The position numbers and the translations under genes are program-made. A model generated the notes under the pieces. It had not been told where the DNA came from, did not search any database, and saw only the letters and a list, made by a program, of their open reading frames with translations. Below, piece by piece: positions 15,961 through 24,494 of a stretch of DNA of 64,000 bases. Source of the stretch: Tabrizicola sp. (GTDB lineage Bacteria; Pseudomonadota; Alphaproteobacteria; Rhodobacterales; Rhodobacteraceae). The stretch lies in contig NZ_JALHQD010000003.1 of assembly GCF_022842145.1 (NCBI RefSeq), positions 406,042 through 470,041 of the forward strand, given 5' to 3'. Position 1 is the stretch's first letter, and each line of letters begins with the position of its first letter.

Positions 15961-17016
15961 TCAGACCACCAGAAGCCTGCCGTCCTGATCGGCCGAGTCC
16001 ACGGCCTTGTCCAAAAGCCGCTGCAGGGCTGCCCCACGTGCGAAGTCGGGGTCGGCGGGACCTTCGCCCCGGATCGCGGCGACGAAGCGCTGGTAGATCG
16101 TGGGGACGGGCGGGCAGTCGACGTCCTGCCAGGTGCCAGTCTGGATGTCGTCGCCGAGGCAGGCGCGGAGGTGGCTGACGGCTTTCTCGAAGGTGACTTC
16201 CAGGCCGCCGGTCTGGCCGTAAAGCCGCAGGCGGAGGTCGTTGAGGTGACCGGTGGCAAACCTGGTCGCGGCCACGGTGCCAAGTGCGCCATTGGCCAGC
16301 CGAACCTGCATCGTCGCGCTGTCGTTGGCGTCCAGAACGTACTCGCCGATCTGCCCGCCGGGTGCCTTGTCGAAGGTCTGGAGAAGGCAGGAAACCTGCG
16401 TCGCATCCATTCCGGCGATGAAGGTGGCGAAATCGAGGATGTGGATGCCGACGTCGCCCAGCACTCCCTTGGAGCCGTGCTTGGTCGAGAGGCGCCAGAG
16501 CCATTGCGGCTCCTTGTCCCAATGGCCCCAGGCGGGCTGGGTGAGCCAGCTTTGCAGGTAGGACGCCTCGAAATGCCGGATCGTGCCGATGGCCCCGTCC
16601 CGCACCATCTGCGCGGCATGTTGCAGCGCCGGGACGTTGCGGTAGCTGAGGTTGACCATGTTCACCACGCCCGCCGTGGCGGCGGCGGCGGCCATCTCCT
16701 CGGCATGGGCGGCGTTGGTCGCCAGCGGCTTTTCGCAAAGGACATGCTTTCCGGCCGCGAGGAAGGGCAGGGTCGTCGCGTAATGGGCCGCGTCGGGGGT
16801 GACGTTGGTCACGGCGTCGAACTCACCCCAGGCGATGGCCTCTTGCACCGAAGCAAAGCCGTTGGGGATGTTGTGCGCCTTTTGAAAGGCGGCAAGCTGT
16901 TCGGCGCGGGTGTCGATCCCGGCGACAAGGGTGACGCCGGGGATTGCCGCGAAGGCTTCGGCATGGTTTCGCGCCATGCCGCCGGTGCCCAGAATCAGGA
17001 TGCGGACGGGTTGCAT
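15961..17016 (-). CDS. thuB: Gfo/Idh/MocA-family oxidoreductase, ThuB-like
   Basis: A 351-residue NAD(P)-dependent dehydrogenase. The N-terminal Rossmann motif ILGTGGMARNHAEAF and the family motif EKPLATNAAHAEEM (K is catalytic) are present, with a substrate domain behind. It is the last gene of an operon whose order (binding protein, two permeases, ATPase, ThuA, oxidoreductase) is that of thuEFGKAB in Sinorhizobium meliloti, where ThuA and ThuB make and process 3-keto derivatives of trehalose and related disaccharides. ATG overlaps the thuA stop. Substrate identity is inferred from synteny. Confidence 0.82.
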   Translation of the reverse strand: MQPVRILILGTGGMARNHAEAFAAIPGVTLVAGIDTRAEQLAAFQKAHNIPNGFASVQEAIAWGEFDAVTNVTPDAAHYATTLPFLAAGKHVLCEKPLATNAAHAEEMAAAAATAGVVNMVNLSYRNVPALQHAAQMVRDGAIGTIRHFEASYLQSWLTQPAWGHWDKEPQWLWRLSTKHGSKGVLGDVGIHILDFATFIAGMDATQVSCLLQTFDKAPGGQIGEYVLDANDSATMQVRLANGALGTVAATRFATGHLNDLRLRLYGQTGGLEVTFEKAVSHLRACLGDDIQTGTWQDVDCPPVPTIYQRFVAAIRGEGPADPDFARGAALQRLLDKAVDSADQDGRLLVV

Positions 17017-17801
17017 CAGCGGTATCCAGCCTCGCCGTCATGGTGGAGGCGCGGTCCGCGTTCTTCCAGCGGTTCCAGCGATTTGGCCACCGGGGTGTTC
17101 GGGGCGTCGGTGGGTCCGGCCAGCCGCGCCTCGGGGTTGAAGGCCCAGCGGACGCCGTTGCAGATCACCTTCTGCACCAGCGGCTGGTGGTAGGTCGGAT
17201 AGGTCTCGTGCCCCGGGCGGAAGTAGAAGATGTTGCCCGCGCCGCGGCGGTAGGTCAGGCCGGAGCGGAACACCTCGCCGCCCTGGAACCAGCTGACGAA
17301 GACGGTTTCCAGCGGTTCGGGGACGCCGAACGGCTCGCCATACATCTCTTCGTATTCGATCTCGAAATGGTCCGGGATGCCGCGTGCGATGGGGTGCTGG
17401 CGCGAGGTGACCCAAAGGCGTTCACGCTCTCCGGCCTCGCGCCAGGAGAGGTTGCAGGGTGCGCCCATCAGGCGTTTGAAGGGCTTCGAGAAGTGGGCGG
17501 AGTGCAGGAAGATCACCCCCATGCCGGACCAGACGGCCTCGGCGACACGCTCGACGATCTCGTCCTTCACGTCGCCGTGGGCGGCATGGCCCCACCAGAT
17601 CAGGACGTCGGTTTCGGCCAGCTTTGCCGCGGTCATCCCGTGTTCCGGGTCCTGCAGGGTGACGGCGGAGGCGGTGATGCCGTCCTCCTTGTTCAGGAAT
17701 TCGGCGATCGTGCCGTGCATGGTCTTCGGGTAGACCTCGGCCACCACCTTGTTCTTCTGCTCGTGGACGTTCTCGCCCCAAACGGTGACTCGGATGGTCA
17801 T
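17016..17801 (-). CDS. thuA: ThuA-domain protein
   Basis: A 261-residue protein of the ThuA family (class I glutamine-amidotransferase-like fold). Recognisable segments are [11 protein letters not shown] at the N-terminus, [27 protein letters not shown] and a late [26 protein letters not shown] precedes the ATG. ThuA works with ThuB in keto-sugar formation from disaccharides in rhizobia. The gene sits between the transporter ATPase and the ThuB-like dehydrogenase, overlapping the latter by one base. Confidence 0.9.
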   Translation of the reverse strand: MTIRVTVWGENVHEQKNKVVAEVYPKTMHGTIAEFLNKEDGITASAVTLQDPEHGMTAAKLAETDVLIWWGHAAHGDVKDEIVERVAEAVWSGMGVIFLHSAHFSKPFKRLMGAPCNLSWREAGERERLWVTSRQHPIARGIPDHFEIEYEEMYGEPFGVPEPLETVFVSWFQGGEVFRSGLTYRRGAGNIFYFRPGHETYPTYHQPLVQKVICNGVRWAFNPEARLAGPTDAPNTPVAKSLEPLEERGPRLHHDGEAGYR

Positions 17802-17864
17802 GGGTAGTCTCCTTCAATTGCTTGCGCGCGCCCCGGGCCTGCCCCAAGGCGCGCGGGTCTTGGC

Positions 17865-18866
17865 TTACTGGATCGGCCTGCCGTCCGCGTCGAAGCGGTA
17901 GAGATGGCCGGGTTGTGGGGCGAGCGACACTTGCGCGCCGACCGCGATATTGGCCTTGCCGGGGCGGCGGACGATGACGGGCTCGTCACTGCCGATCTCG
18001 ACGAAGAGATAGTGGTCGGACCCCAGGTCCTCGACGTGCAGGACTTCGCCCGACCAGGGGCCGTTGTCCACCACTTCGATATGTTCCGACCGCGCGCCCA
18101 GCGTGGTGCAGCGTTCGGCTTCGGCGAATTTCCCGGTCAGGAAGTTCATCTTCGGGCTGCCGATGAAACCTGCAACGAACAACGAGTTCGGGTGTTCGTA
18201 CAGTTCCGCCGGGGTGCCCGCCTGTTCCAGCTTGCCGTCGCGCAGGACGGCGATCCGGTCGGCGAGGGTCATCGCCTCTACCTGGTCGTGGGTCACGTAG
18301 ATCATCGTGACATTGGACATGGAGTGGTGGAGTTTTGCGATTTCCAGCCGGGTCTGGACGCGCAGGGCGGCGTCGAGGTTGGACAGGGGTTCATCGAAAA
18401 GGAACACGCGCGGGTCGCGGACGATGGCGCGGCCGATGGCGACGCGCTGGCGCTGGCCGCCGGACAACTGTTTTGGCAGGCGGTCGAGGAGGTGGTCGAT
18501 CTGCAGAAGCTTGGCTGCGGATTCGACGCGTTTCCTGATCTCTTCGGGGCTGGTTTTGTCCAGCTTCATCCCGAAGGCCATGTTGTCGTAGACCTTCATG
18601 TGCGGATAGAGCGCGTAAGACTGGAACACCATCGCGATGCCCCGCTTGGACGGGATCAGGTTGTTCACCCGTTCCCCGTCGAAGGTCATGTCGCCGGTGG
18701 TGATTTCCTCCAGACCCGAGATCAGGCGGAGGAGGGTGGACTTGCCGCAGCCCGAAGGCCCGACGAAGACCATGAACTCGCCCTTCTCGATGGTCAGGTC
18801 GATGCCCTTGATCACCTGCACGGCACCGTAGGACTTGGTAACGTTCTTCAGTTCTATCTTTGCCAT
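17865..18866 (-). CDS. thuK: Sugar ABC transporter ATP-binding protein (UgpC/MalK type), ThuK-like
   Basis: A 333-residue ATPase that powers the MalFG-type permease pair encoded just upstream. Walker [10 protein letters not shown], signature LSGGQRQRVAIGRA, Walker B VFLFDEPLSNLD and switch histidine VTHDQVEAM are intact. A C-terminal TOBE domain (RSEHIEVVDNG onward) follows, as usual for sugar importers. Position between thuG and thuA fits ThuK. Confidence 0.93.
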   Translation of the reverse strand: MAKIELKNVTKSYGAVQVIKGIDLTIEKGEFMVFVGPSGCGKSTLLRLISGLEEITTGDMTFDGERVNNLIPSKRGIAMVFQSYALYPHMKVYDNMAFGMKLDKTSPEEIRKRVESAAKLLQIDHLLDRLPKQLSGGQRQRVAIGRAIVRDPRVFLFDEPLSNLDAALRVQTRLEIAKLHHSMSNVTMIYVTHDQVEAMTLADRIAVLRDGKLEQAGTPAELYEHPNSLFVAGFIGSPKMNFLTGKFAEAERCTTLGARSEHIEVVDNGPWSGEVLHVEDLGSDHYLFVEIGSDEPVIVRRPGKANIAVGAQVSLAPQPGHLYRFDADGRPIQ

Positions 18867-18870
18867 GATG

Positions 18871-19704
18871 TCAGCCCTTCACGCCGCCCGCGGTCAAACC
18901 CGCGACGATCTTGCGTTGGAAAATGAGGACGAGGATGATCAGCGGGACCGTCACGATGACCGATGCCGCCATGATCGGACCCCAGGGGATTTCCTGCTGG
19001 CTTGCGCCGGACAGAAGGCCGATTGCCACAGGAACCGTCCGGGTCGTCTCGGAACTGGTGAAGGTCAGGGCAAAGAGGAACTCGTTCCAGGCGCCGATGA
19101 AGGCCAGAAGGCCGGTCGTCACCAGAGCGGGCCACAAGAGCGGCAGGAACACCTTGGTGATGATGATCCAGGGGGTGGCGCCGTCGACGATGGCGGCCTC
19201 CTCGATCTCGACCGGCAGGTCGCGCATGAAGGTCGTAAGGACCCAGACCGTGAAGGGCAGGGTGAAGATCACGTAGGACATGATCATCGCGTAGGGCGTG
19301 TTGAAGATGCCAAGGAAGCGGACAAGCTCGAAGAGGCCCGCCAGCACGGCGATCTGCGGAAACATCGACACGGCCAGGATCATCATCAGGAGGAGGCCCC
19401 GCCCCCGGAACCGCACCCGCGCGAGGGCGTAGGATGCGGTGACGGCGAGGAAGAGGGCGAAGACGACCGTGGTCGTGGCGATGAAGACCGAGTTCCAGAT
19501 CGACCGCACGAAGTTGCGGCCGCCCAGCACGGACTCGTAGTTGCCCCAGTCGAAGGACTTGGGCCAGTAGTTGATCCGGAAAAGATCGGTCCCGGTCGCG
19601 AACGACGTGACGATCGCGTAGTAGAAGGGGAAGACCGAGAAGACGACGATCACCACGACAAGCGCGTAGAAGGCGATGTTGGAAAAGAGTTTCTGCGCGG
19701 TCAT
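18871..19704 (-). CDS. thuG: Sugar ABC transporter permease, MalG/ThuG-like
   Basis: A 277-residue inner-membrane permease with about six membrane helices. The cytoplasmic EAA loop that contacts the ATPase reads EEAAIVDGATPWIIITKVFLPL (about residues 175-195, shown in part). Start overlaps the thuF stop (ATGA) and thuK follows four bases later, so the transporter is one translational unit. Confidence 0.92.
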   Translation of the reverse strand: MTAQKLFSNIAFYALVVVIVVFSVFPFYYAIVTSFATGTDLFRINYWPKSFDWGNYESVLGGRNFVRSIWNSVFIATTTVVFALFLAVTASYALARVRFRGRGLLLMMILAVSMFPQIAVLAGLFELVRFLGIFNTPYAMIMSYVIFTLPFTVWVLTTFMRDLPVEIEEAAIVDGATPWIIITKVFLPLLWPALVTTGLLAFIGAWNEFLFALTFTSSETTRTVPVAIGLLSGASQQEIPWGPIMAASVIVTVPLIILVLIFQRKIVAGLTAGGVKG

Positions 19705-20651
19705 TTCTGGCCCTCCCCGGAAAGGTCGACCTTGCCTAGCCAGATATACAGGCTGACGAAGACGGCGATGATCGCGAAGAGGAGTGTCGACTGCGCGGCC
19801 CCGTAAGCGAACTTGTCGAAGTCGATCATGTTCTCGCGGCTGATCACGGACATGGTCTTGGTGGCGGCTGAATTGGGCGTCAGCACGTAGACCAGGTCGA
19901 AGATCCGCAGCGCGTCCAGCATCCGGAAGATGATGGCGACGGCCAGGGCGGGGCGGATCAGGGGCAGGGTGATCTTGAAGAACACCTTGACCGGGTTGAC
20001 CCCGTCCAGCTTCGCGGCCTCGTAGATGTCGCGGGGGACCATCTGCAGGCCCGCGAGGATCAGAAGCGCCATGAAGGGTGTGGTCTTCCAGATGTCGACC
20101 ATCAGGACGGCATACATCGCGGTGTCAACGGATGCGGTCCAGGCGATCTTCTGGTCGATCAGGCCAAGGTTCAAAAGGATGTCGTTGATGATCCCGAACT
20201 GGTCATTCAGCATCCAGGCCCACATCTTCGCGCTGACGATGGTGGGGATGGCCCAGGGGATCAGGATGGCCGCGCGCACGAAGCCGCGGCCCTTGAATTC
20301 GGCGTTCAGGACAAGGGCGACGATCAGTCCCAGGATCGTCTCGAACAGGACCGAGACGAAGGCGAAGCGCACCGTGTTCCAGACCGCGTTCCACCAGGCC
20401 GGATCGACCAGCGTGCCGCGCCAGATCCAGCGTCCGCTTTCCAGCACGCGGAGCGACAGGTAATTGTCAAAGCCGATGAACTCGCCGCCGTAAAGGTCGG
20501 ACAAGAGCGTGTCGGTCAGCGAGAAGTAGATGGTGCGCAGAAGCGGCCAGGCGGCCACGAAGAACAGTGCCGCCAGCATCGGCGCAAGGAACCAGAAGGC
20601 CGCGCGTTGGCGTTGTTGGGCGAGGCTGAGCCCACCGGAATTCGTTGTCAT
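19701..20651 (-). CDS. thuF: Sugar ABC transporter permease, MalF/ThuF-like
   Basis: A 316-residue permease with six or so membrane segments and the EAA motif EAAKLDGVNPVKVFFKITLP around residue 215. GGGAGGGACAAG precedes the ATG. It follows the binding-protein gene after a stable hairpin (20702-20736), a common way to keep binding-protein mRNA more abundant than permease mRNA. Confidence 0.92.
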   Translation of the reverse strand: MTTNSGGLSLAQQRQRAAFWFLAPMLAALFFVAAWPLLRTIYFSLTDTLLSDLYGGEFIGFDNYLSLRVLESGRWIWRGTLVDPAWWNAVWNTVRFAFVSVLFETILGLIVALVLNAEFKGRGFVRAAILIPWAIPTIVSAKMWAWMLNDQFGIINDILLNLGLIDQKIAWTASVDTAMYAVLMVDIWKTTPFMALLILAGLQMVPRDIYEAAKLDGVNPVKVFFKITLPLIRPALAVAIIFRMLDALRIFDLVYVLTPNSAATKTMSVISRENMIDFDKFAYGAAQSTLLFAIIAVFVSLYIWLGKVDLSGEGQK

Positions 20652-20701
20652 CTTGTCCCTCCCCGTGACCGGGTCCCCCTCCGAGACCCGGTAGTGTAGA
20701 A

Positions 20702-20736
20702 GCGGGCGGCCCCCGCGAGTATCAGAAGCCGCCCGC
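20702..20736 (-). terminator. Intercistronic hairpin after thuE
   Basis: Perfect 9-base stem GCGGGCGGC/GCCGCCCGC with a 17-base loop between thuE and thuF, without a T-run. It probably acts as an attenuator or as an mRNA 3'-end stabiliser that favours binding-protein expression. Confidence 0.6.
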
Positions 20737-20763
20737 CTTGGGGTCAGTCAGGTCCGGGAGGAC

Positions 20764-22041
20764 TTACCAGCCCGACCCCTTGATGTCGGTCAGTTCGACC
20801 TCAAGCAGTTCCAGGTTCTCCGCGGCCGAGCCATTGCCCGACAGCGTGTTGTGGACGGCCGACCAGAACTTGGCCGAAACCTCGTTGTACTTGCCCAGCG
20901 TGGGCGCCGAGGGGCGCGGCACGGCGTTCAGGAACACGTCCTTCCACTGCGGGATGATCGGCTGCGCGGCGGCGATGTCGGCGTCATCGTAGAGCGACAT
21001 GATGGTCGGCAGGTTCGATGCGACGATGGCACGCTCTTTCTGCGCTTCCGGACCCGCGAGGTACAGCGCGAGGCTGATCGCGGCTTCCTGCTTGGTCGAG
21101 TACTTGGAGACGGCAACGTTCCAGCCGCCCAGCGTCGCAGCCGAAGTGTCGCCTTCCTTGCCGACGGGCAGGGTGGTCACGGCAAAGAGGCCCTTGACCG
21201 CCGAGTCGTCGCCGTTGCCGAGGCCGTAGGCATAGGGCCAGTTGCGCATGAAGACGGCATTGCCGGTCTGCCAGACGCCGCGGGCTTCTTCTTCCTGGTA
21301 GGCCAGGACGCCATCCGGGCTGATCGTGCCGACCCAGGACTTCGCAGCCTCGATCGCGGCGGCGGCGTTCTCGTTGTTGATGCTGATCGTGCCATCCGGC
21401 TCGACGATCTGGCCGCCGCCGAAGGACTTGACCCACTCCAGCGCGTTGCAGGTCAGGCCCTCATAGGCATTGCCCTGCCAGACGAAGCCCCACAGGTCGG
21501 CCTTGCCCTCGGCACGCTCGGCGTCCTGGATGAACTTCGCGGTTTCGGCCAGTTCGGCCCAGGTCTTCGGCGGCGTCTTGCCGTGCTTGTCCAGCAGGTC
21601 CTTGCGATAGTACAAAGCCGGCGCGTCGGTGAAGATCGGCAGGGCGACCAGTTTGCCGTTCACGGTCTGCGATTCGATGATCGCGGGGAAATGGGTCGGC
21701 GCAAGATCCTTGGCCGCCTCGGTCAGGTCGATGAAGTGGTCGGCGAGCTGCGGTGCCCAGATCACGTCGGTCTGATAAAGGTCGATGTCGGCTGCCCCGG
21801 CGGCCAGCCACAGACGGTATTGACCGAACTGGTCGGTGGTCGAGGCAGGCATCGGCACCATCGTCACGGTGTTGCCGGTGGCTTCTTCCCACGGCTTGAC
21901 GATCTTCTTGAAGTCTTCGACCGCATTGCCGACAGCGCCCGAGACATAGAACAGCTCTTCGGCAGCGACCGGGGCGCCGAAGACGGCGAGCATGGCTGCA
22001 GTTGCGGTCGCGCGAAGTGCGCGGCCTTTCATGATGATCAT
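20764..22041 (-). CDS. thuE: Sugar ABC transporter substrate-binding protein, ThuE-like
   Basis: A 425-residue periplasmic binding protein (MalE-type, family 1) with a Sec signal peptide ending AVFGAPVAA-EE near residue 30. Internal segments such as STTDQFGQYRLWLAAG and YQTDVIWAPQLADHF match what I know of trehalose/maltose-binding ThuE proteins. GGGAGGAAACCAA before ATG 22041 sets the start. First gene of the operon, 66-103 bases downstream of two LacI-type operators. Confidence 0.87.
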   Translation of the reverse strand: MIIMKGRALRATATAAMLAVFGAPVAAEELFYVSGAVGNAVEDFKKIVKPWEEATGNTVTMVPMPASTTDQFGQYRLWLAAGAADIDLYQTDVIWAPQLADHFIDLTEAAKDLAPTHFPAIIESQTVNGKLVALPIFTDAPALYYRKDLLDKHGKTPPKTWAELAETAKFIQDAERAEGKADLWGFVWQGNAYEGLTCNALEWVKSFGGGQIVEPDGTISINNENAAAAIEAAKSWVGTISPDGVLAYQEEEARGVWQTGNAVFMRNWPYAYGLGNGDDSAVKGLFAVTTLPVGKEGDTSAATLGGWNVAVSKYSTKQEAAISLALYLAGPEAQKERAIVASNLPTIMSLYDDADIAAAQPIIPQWKDVFLNAVPRPSAPTLGKYNEVSAKFWSAVHNTLSGNGSAAENLELLEVELTDIKGSGW

Positions 22042-22106
22042 TTGGTTTCCTCCCAAAGGCCGCCGGTGTGGCGTGCCGTCTCACAATGCAAAAACGCCCG
22101 GTCCTC

Positions 22107-22144
22107 CCGAAACGTTTCGGAAAACATAGTATCCAAAGCGCTTT
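22107..22144. promoter_or_regulatory. Two LacI-family operators upstream of thuE
   Basis: Perfect palindrome CCGAAACGTTTCGG (22107-22120) and a second, AAAGCGCTTT (22135-22144), both centred on CG or GC as LacI-family operators are. The LacI-type regulator gene ends at 22175, immediately upstream. The first operator shares its CCGAAA...TTTCGG arms with the sites in front of the regulator gene. Confidence 0.78.
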
Positions 22145-22174
22145 CGGTCAACGATTCGAATGTGTGGGAGTTGC

Positions 22175-23197
22175 TCAGAGGCGGGCAACCGAATTGCGCT
22201 CGATGAAGTTGTAGCTGCCCAGCCGTTGGAGCGTTCCAAGCGGCTTGCCCTCGATTGCACCGGCCAGGCAGTCGGCCAAGGGTTCCCAACTGTCGCGCAA
22301 CGGGGATTTGGTGACAGTCAGTGAGGGGAAAAAGGCCGAGGCGCGCAGGGCCGGCAGTTCGTCGTCATGCGCCACGACCGACACATCGCCGGGCACCGAC
22401 AGCCCCAGCGCCTCCAGTCCCTGGTAGACTCCACGCGCCAGCCGGACGTTGCCGCAGACGATGGCGGTGGGACGCGGCGCCTCGCCGGAAAAGAGCCGGA
22501 TCGTGTCGGTCAGGCCGTGCGCCTCGTCCATTTCGCCGTTCAGGTGCAGGTGCGGCAGTGCTTCGCCGCCGCCGTCGCGCAACGCCCGGATGTAGCCCTG
22601 TTCGCGCACGGTCACGTACGACCGGTCGGCGCGCCCGTTCAGAAAAGCGATCCGCCGATGGCCCCGTTGGGTCAGGTGGGCGGTGAGGTCATAGGCAAGC
22701 TGTTCATTTGCAATGTCAAAGTACGGATAGTCGATGGTCTTTCCGCTGCGGCCATGCACCACGAAAGAGACTCCTGCCTTGCGCAGGAAGTCGATCCTGG
22801 GGTCGTGCTCCATCGGGTCGATCAGCACGAAGCCGTCCAGCATCGCGGTGCCGATCAACTTCTGGTAGACCGGCAATGCGGGTTCGTGTTCGGCCATCAT
22901 GTGCAGCACGAACTGCATTCCCCGGCCCGAGAACTGGGTCGAGAGCCCGGCCACCACTTCCATGAAGATGCGGTCCTGCCCGATGTTGCGGTAGTTCGGG
23001 ACCACCAGTCCAACCATCCCCGACCGCCCCGAAACCAGCTTCCGGGCCGAGGCGTTGGGGTGATAGTTCATCGCCCGTGCCGTGGCCTTCACCCGCAGGC
23101 GCGTAGCCTCGTTCACGTCGGAGTGGTCGTTCAGCGCCCGGCTGACCTGGGTGATCGACAGGTCAAGCGCGCGGGCAATGTCCTTCAGCGTCGCCAT
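22175..23197 (-). CDS. LacI-family regulator of the thu operon (ThuR-like)
   Basis: A 340-residue repressor. The N-terminal HTH reads TLKDIARALDLSITQVSRAL with hinge NYHPNASARKLVSG, followed by a periplasmic-binding-fold effector domain. It is transcribed in the same direction as the thu genes and ends about 30 bases upstream of their operators. Two further palindromes upstream of its own start suggest autoregulation. The effector is probably the transported sugar or a derivative. Confidence 0.92.
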   Translation of the reverse strand: MATLKDIARALDLSITQVSRALNDHSDVNEATRLRVKATARAMNYHPNASARKLVSGRSGMVGLVVPNYRNIGQDRIFMEVVAGLSTQFSGRGMQFVLHMMAEHEPALPVYQKLIGTAMLDGFVLIDPMEHDPRIDFLRKAGVSFVVHGRSGKTIDYPYFDIANEQLAYDLTAHLTQRGHRRIAFLNGRADRSYVTVREQGYIRALRDGGGEALPHLHLNGEMDEAHGLTDTIRLFSGEAPRPTAIVCGNVRLARGVYQGLEALGLSVPGDVSVVAHDDELPALRASAFFPSLTVTKSPLRDSWEPLADCLAGAIEGKPLGTLQRLGSYNFIERNSVARL

Positions 23198-23219
23198 GAC
23201 TCAAACCCCTTTGGTGGGT

Positions 23220-23262
23220 ATCCGAAACATTTCGGATGAAGAAATCAACCGAATTCTTTCGG
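23220..23262. promoter_or_regulatory. LacI-type operators between the regulator and modE-like genes
   Basis: ATCCGAAACATTTCGGAT (23220-23237, perfect arms around CA) and CCGAATTCTTTCGG (23249-23262, imperfect) repeat the CCGAAA/TTTCGG arms of the thuE operator. They lie 23-65 bases upstream of the lacI start and 31-73 bases upstream of the divergent modE-like start, so binding would affect both directions. Confidence 0.75.
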
Positions 23263-23292
23263 ATTGGCTTGTCAGGAGCCGCCCGCCTCGCG

Positions 23293-23664
23293 ATGCTGCG
23301 ACGCATGTCCGACCCCGTCACCCTGCGTCTGCGGCTTCTGTTCGGTGACCGGCTGGTCTTCGGGCCGGGGAAGGGCGAACTCCTTGCACGGATTGAAGAG
23401 TCCGGCTCCATCGCCGCCGCGGGCCGGGCGCTGGGGATGAGTTACAAGCGCGCCTGGGCCCTGGTTGAGGAGATGAACGCGGCGTTTCGCGCGCCGCTTG
23501 TCATCTCGGCCCGGGGTGGGGCAGGTGGGGGCGGGGCCACGCTGACTGCCGAAGGGCAAGAGGTGCTGGCCGCCTACCGCGCGATGCTGGCCGCCGTCGA
23601 GGCTGCGGCCGCACCTCAGGTCGCGCGGATGGCGGCGCTTCTCGATATGTCGGACCGGAAATAA
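23293..23664 (+). CDS. ModE-type winged-helix regulator (DNA-binding domain only)
   Basis: About 123 residues holding only the N-terminal LysR-like HTH domain of ModE: LLARIEESGSIAAAGRALGMSYKRAWALVEEMN, shown in part by SIAAAGRALGMSYKRAW. The molybdate-binding Mop repeats of full-length ModE are absent, so molybdate sensing, if any, must differ. Start is uncertain (ATG 23293 or 23305; AGGAG is 14 bases before the first). It precedes modABC, with a candidate Mo box between. Confidence 0.82.
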   Translation: MLRRMSDPVTLRLRLLFGDRLVFGPGKGELLARIEESGSIAAAGRALGMSYKRAWALVEEMNAAFRAPLVISARGGAGGGGATLTAEGQEVLAAYRAMLAAVEAAAAPQVARMAALLDMSDRK

Positions 23665-23690
23665 CGCTTGCCCGGTCGTGGCGGGCAGCC

Positions 23691-23710
23691 ATATGTTCCG
23701 GCGGACATAT
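23691..23710. promoter_or_regulatory. Candidate Mo box (ModE-type operator) upstream of modA
   Basis: Inverted repeat ATATGT-N8-ACATAT ends ten bases before the modA ATG. Known ModE sites are AT-rich inverted repeats with TATAT-like arms and an 6-8 base centre, so form and position fit. It is close enough to the start codon to block translation initiation or transcription. Confidence 0.6.
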
Positions 23711-23720
23711 CGGAGACCCC

Positions 23721-24467
23721 ATGCGCCGCCTTGCCCGTTCCGCCCTTGCGCTGATCCTGTTGGCCCAGACGGCGGCGGCCGAGGTCACGGTCTTTGCCGC
23801 AGCCAGCCTGAAGACGGCGCTGGACCAGATCGCGGCGGGCTGGACAGGCCAGACCGGCACCCAGGTGACGCTGTCCTATGGCGGCACGCCCGCGCTGGCG
23901 AAACAGATCGCCGAGGGTGCGCCGGCCGATATCTTCCTGTCGGCGTCGAAGGACTGGATGGACGAGTTGCAGAACATGGGGCTGATCCGAACAGACACCC
24001 GCCGCGACATTCTGGGCAACCAGCTTATCCTGGTGGCGCATGGGCAAGCGAAGCCGGTGAAAATTGACGGCAACATCGACCTCTCTGGACTTCTGGAAGG
24101 TGGCAGGCTGTCGATGGCGCTGGTGGATGCGGTCCCCGCCGGGCAGTACGGCAAGGAGGCGCTGACCAGCTTGGGTCTTTGGCCCGCCGTGGAGCCCAGC
24201 GTCGTACAGACCGAAAACGTCCGCGCCGCCTTGCACCTTGTCGCCCTGGGAGAGGCGCCGCTAGGGATCGTCTATGCCTCGGATGCGGTGGCCGAGACAG
24301 GGGTCTCGGTGATCGGCACCTTCCCGACCGAGAGCCATCAGCCCATCGTCTATCCCGCTGCGCTGACGAAGGATGCGGGGCCCGAGGCCAAGGCCTTTCT
24401 GGACCACCTGTCCACCCCTGTGGCGCAGGCGGTCTTCCGGGCCAACGGCTTCCTGACCTTGCCGTGA
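23721..24467 (+). CDS. modA: Molybdate-binding periplasmic protein ModA
   Basis: A 248-residue binding protein with a signal peptide ending near residue 19 (LLAQTAAA-EV). The ligand-binding start VFAAASLKTALDQIA, the segment APADIFLSASKDWMD and the late NVRAALHLVALGEAPLGIVY are typical of ModA. GGAGACCCC precedes the ATG. First gene of modABC. Confidence 0.95.
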   Translation: MRRLARSALALILLAQTAAAEVTVFAAASLKTALDQIAAGWTGQTGTQVTLSYGGTPALAKQIAEGAPADIFLSASKDWMDELQNMGLIRTDTRRDILGNQLILVAHGQAKPVKIDGNIDLSGLLEGGRLSMALVDAVPAGQYGKEALTSLGLWPAVEPSVVQTENVRAALHLVALGEAPLGIVYASDAVAETGVSVIGTFPTESHQPIVYPAALTKDAGPEAKAFLDHLSTPVAQAVFRANGFLTLP

Positions 24468-24494
24468 CGCCACCCCGCATGGCAGCGTCCCGGC

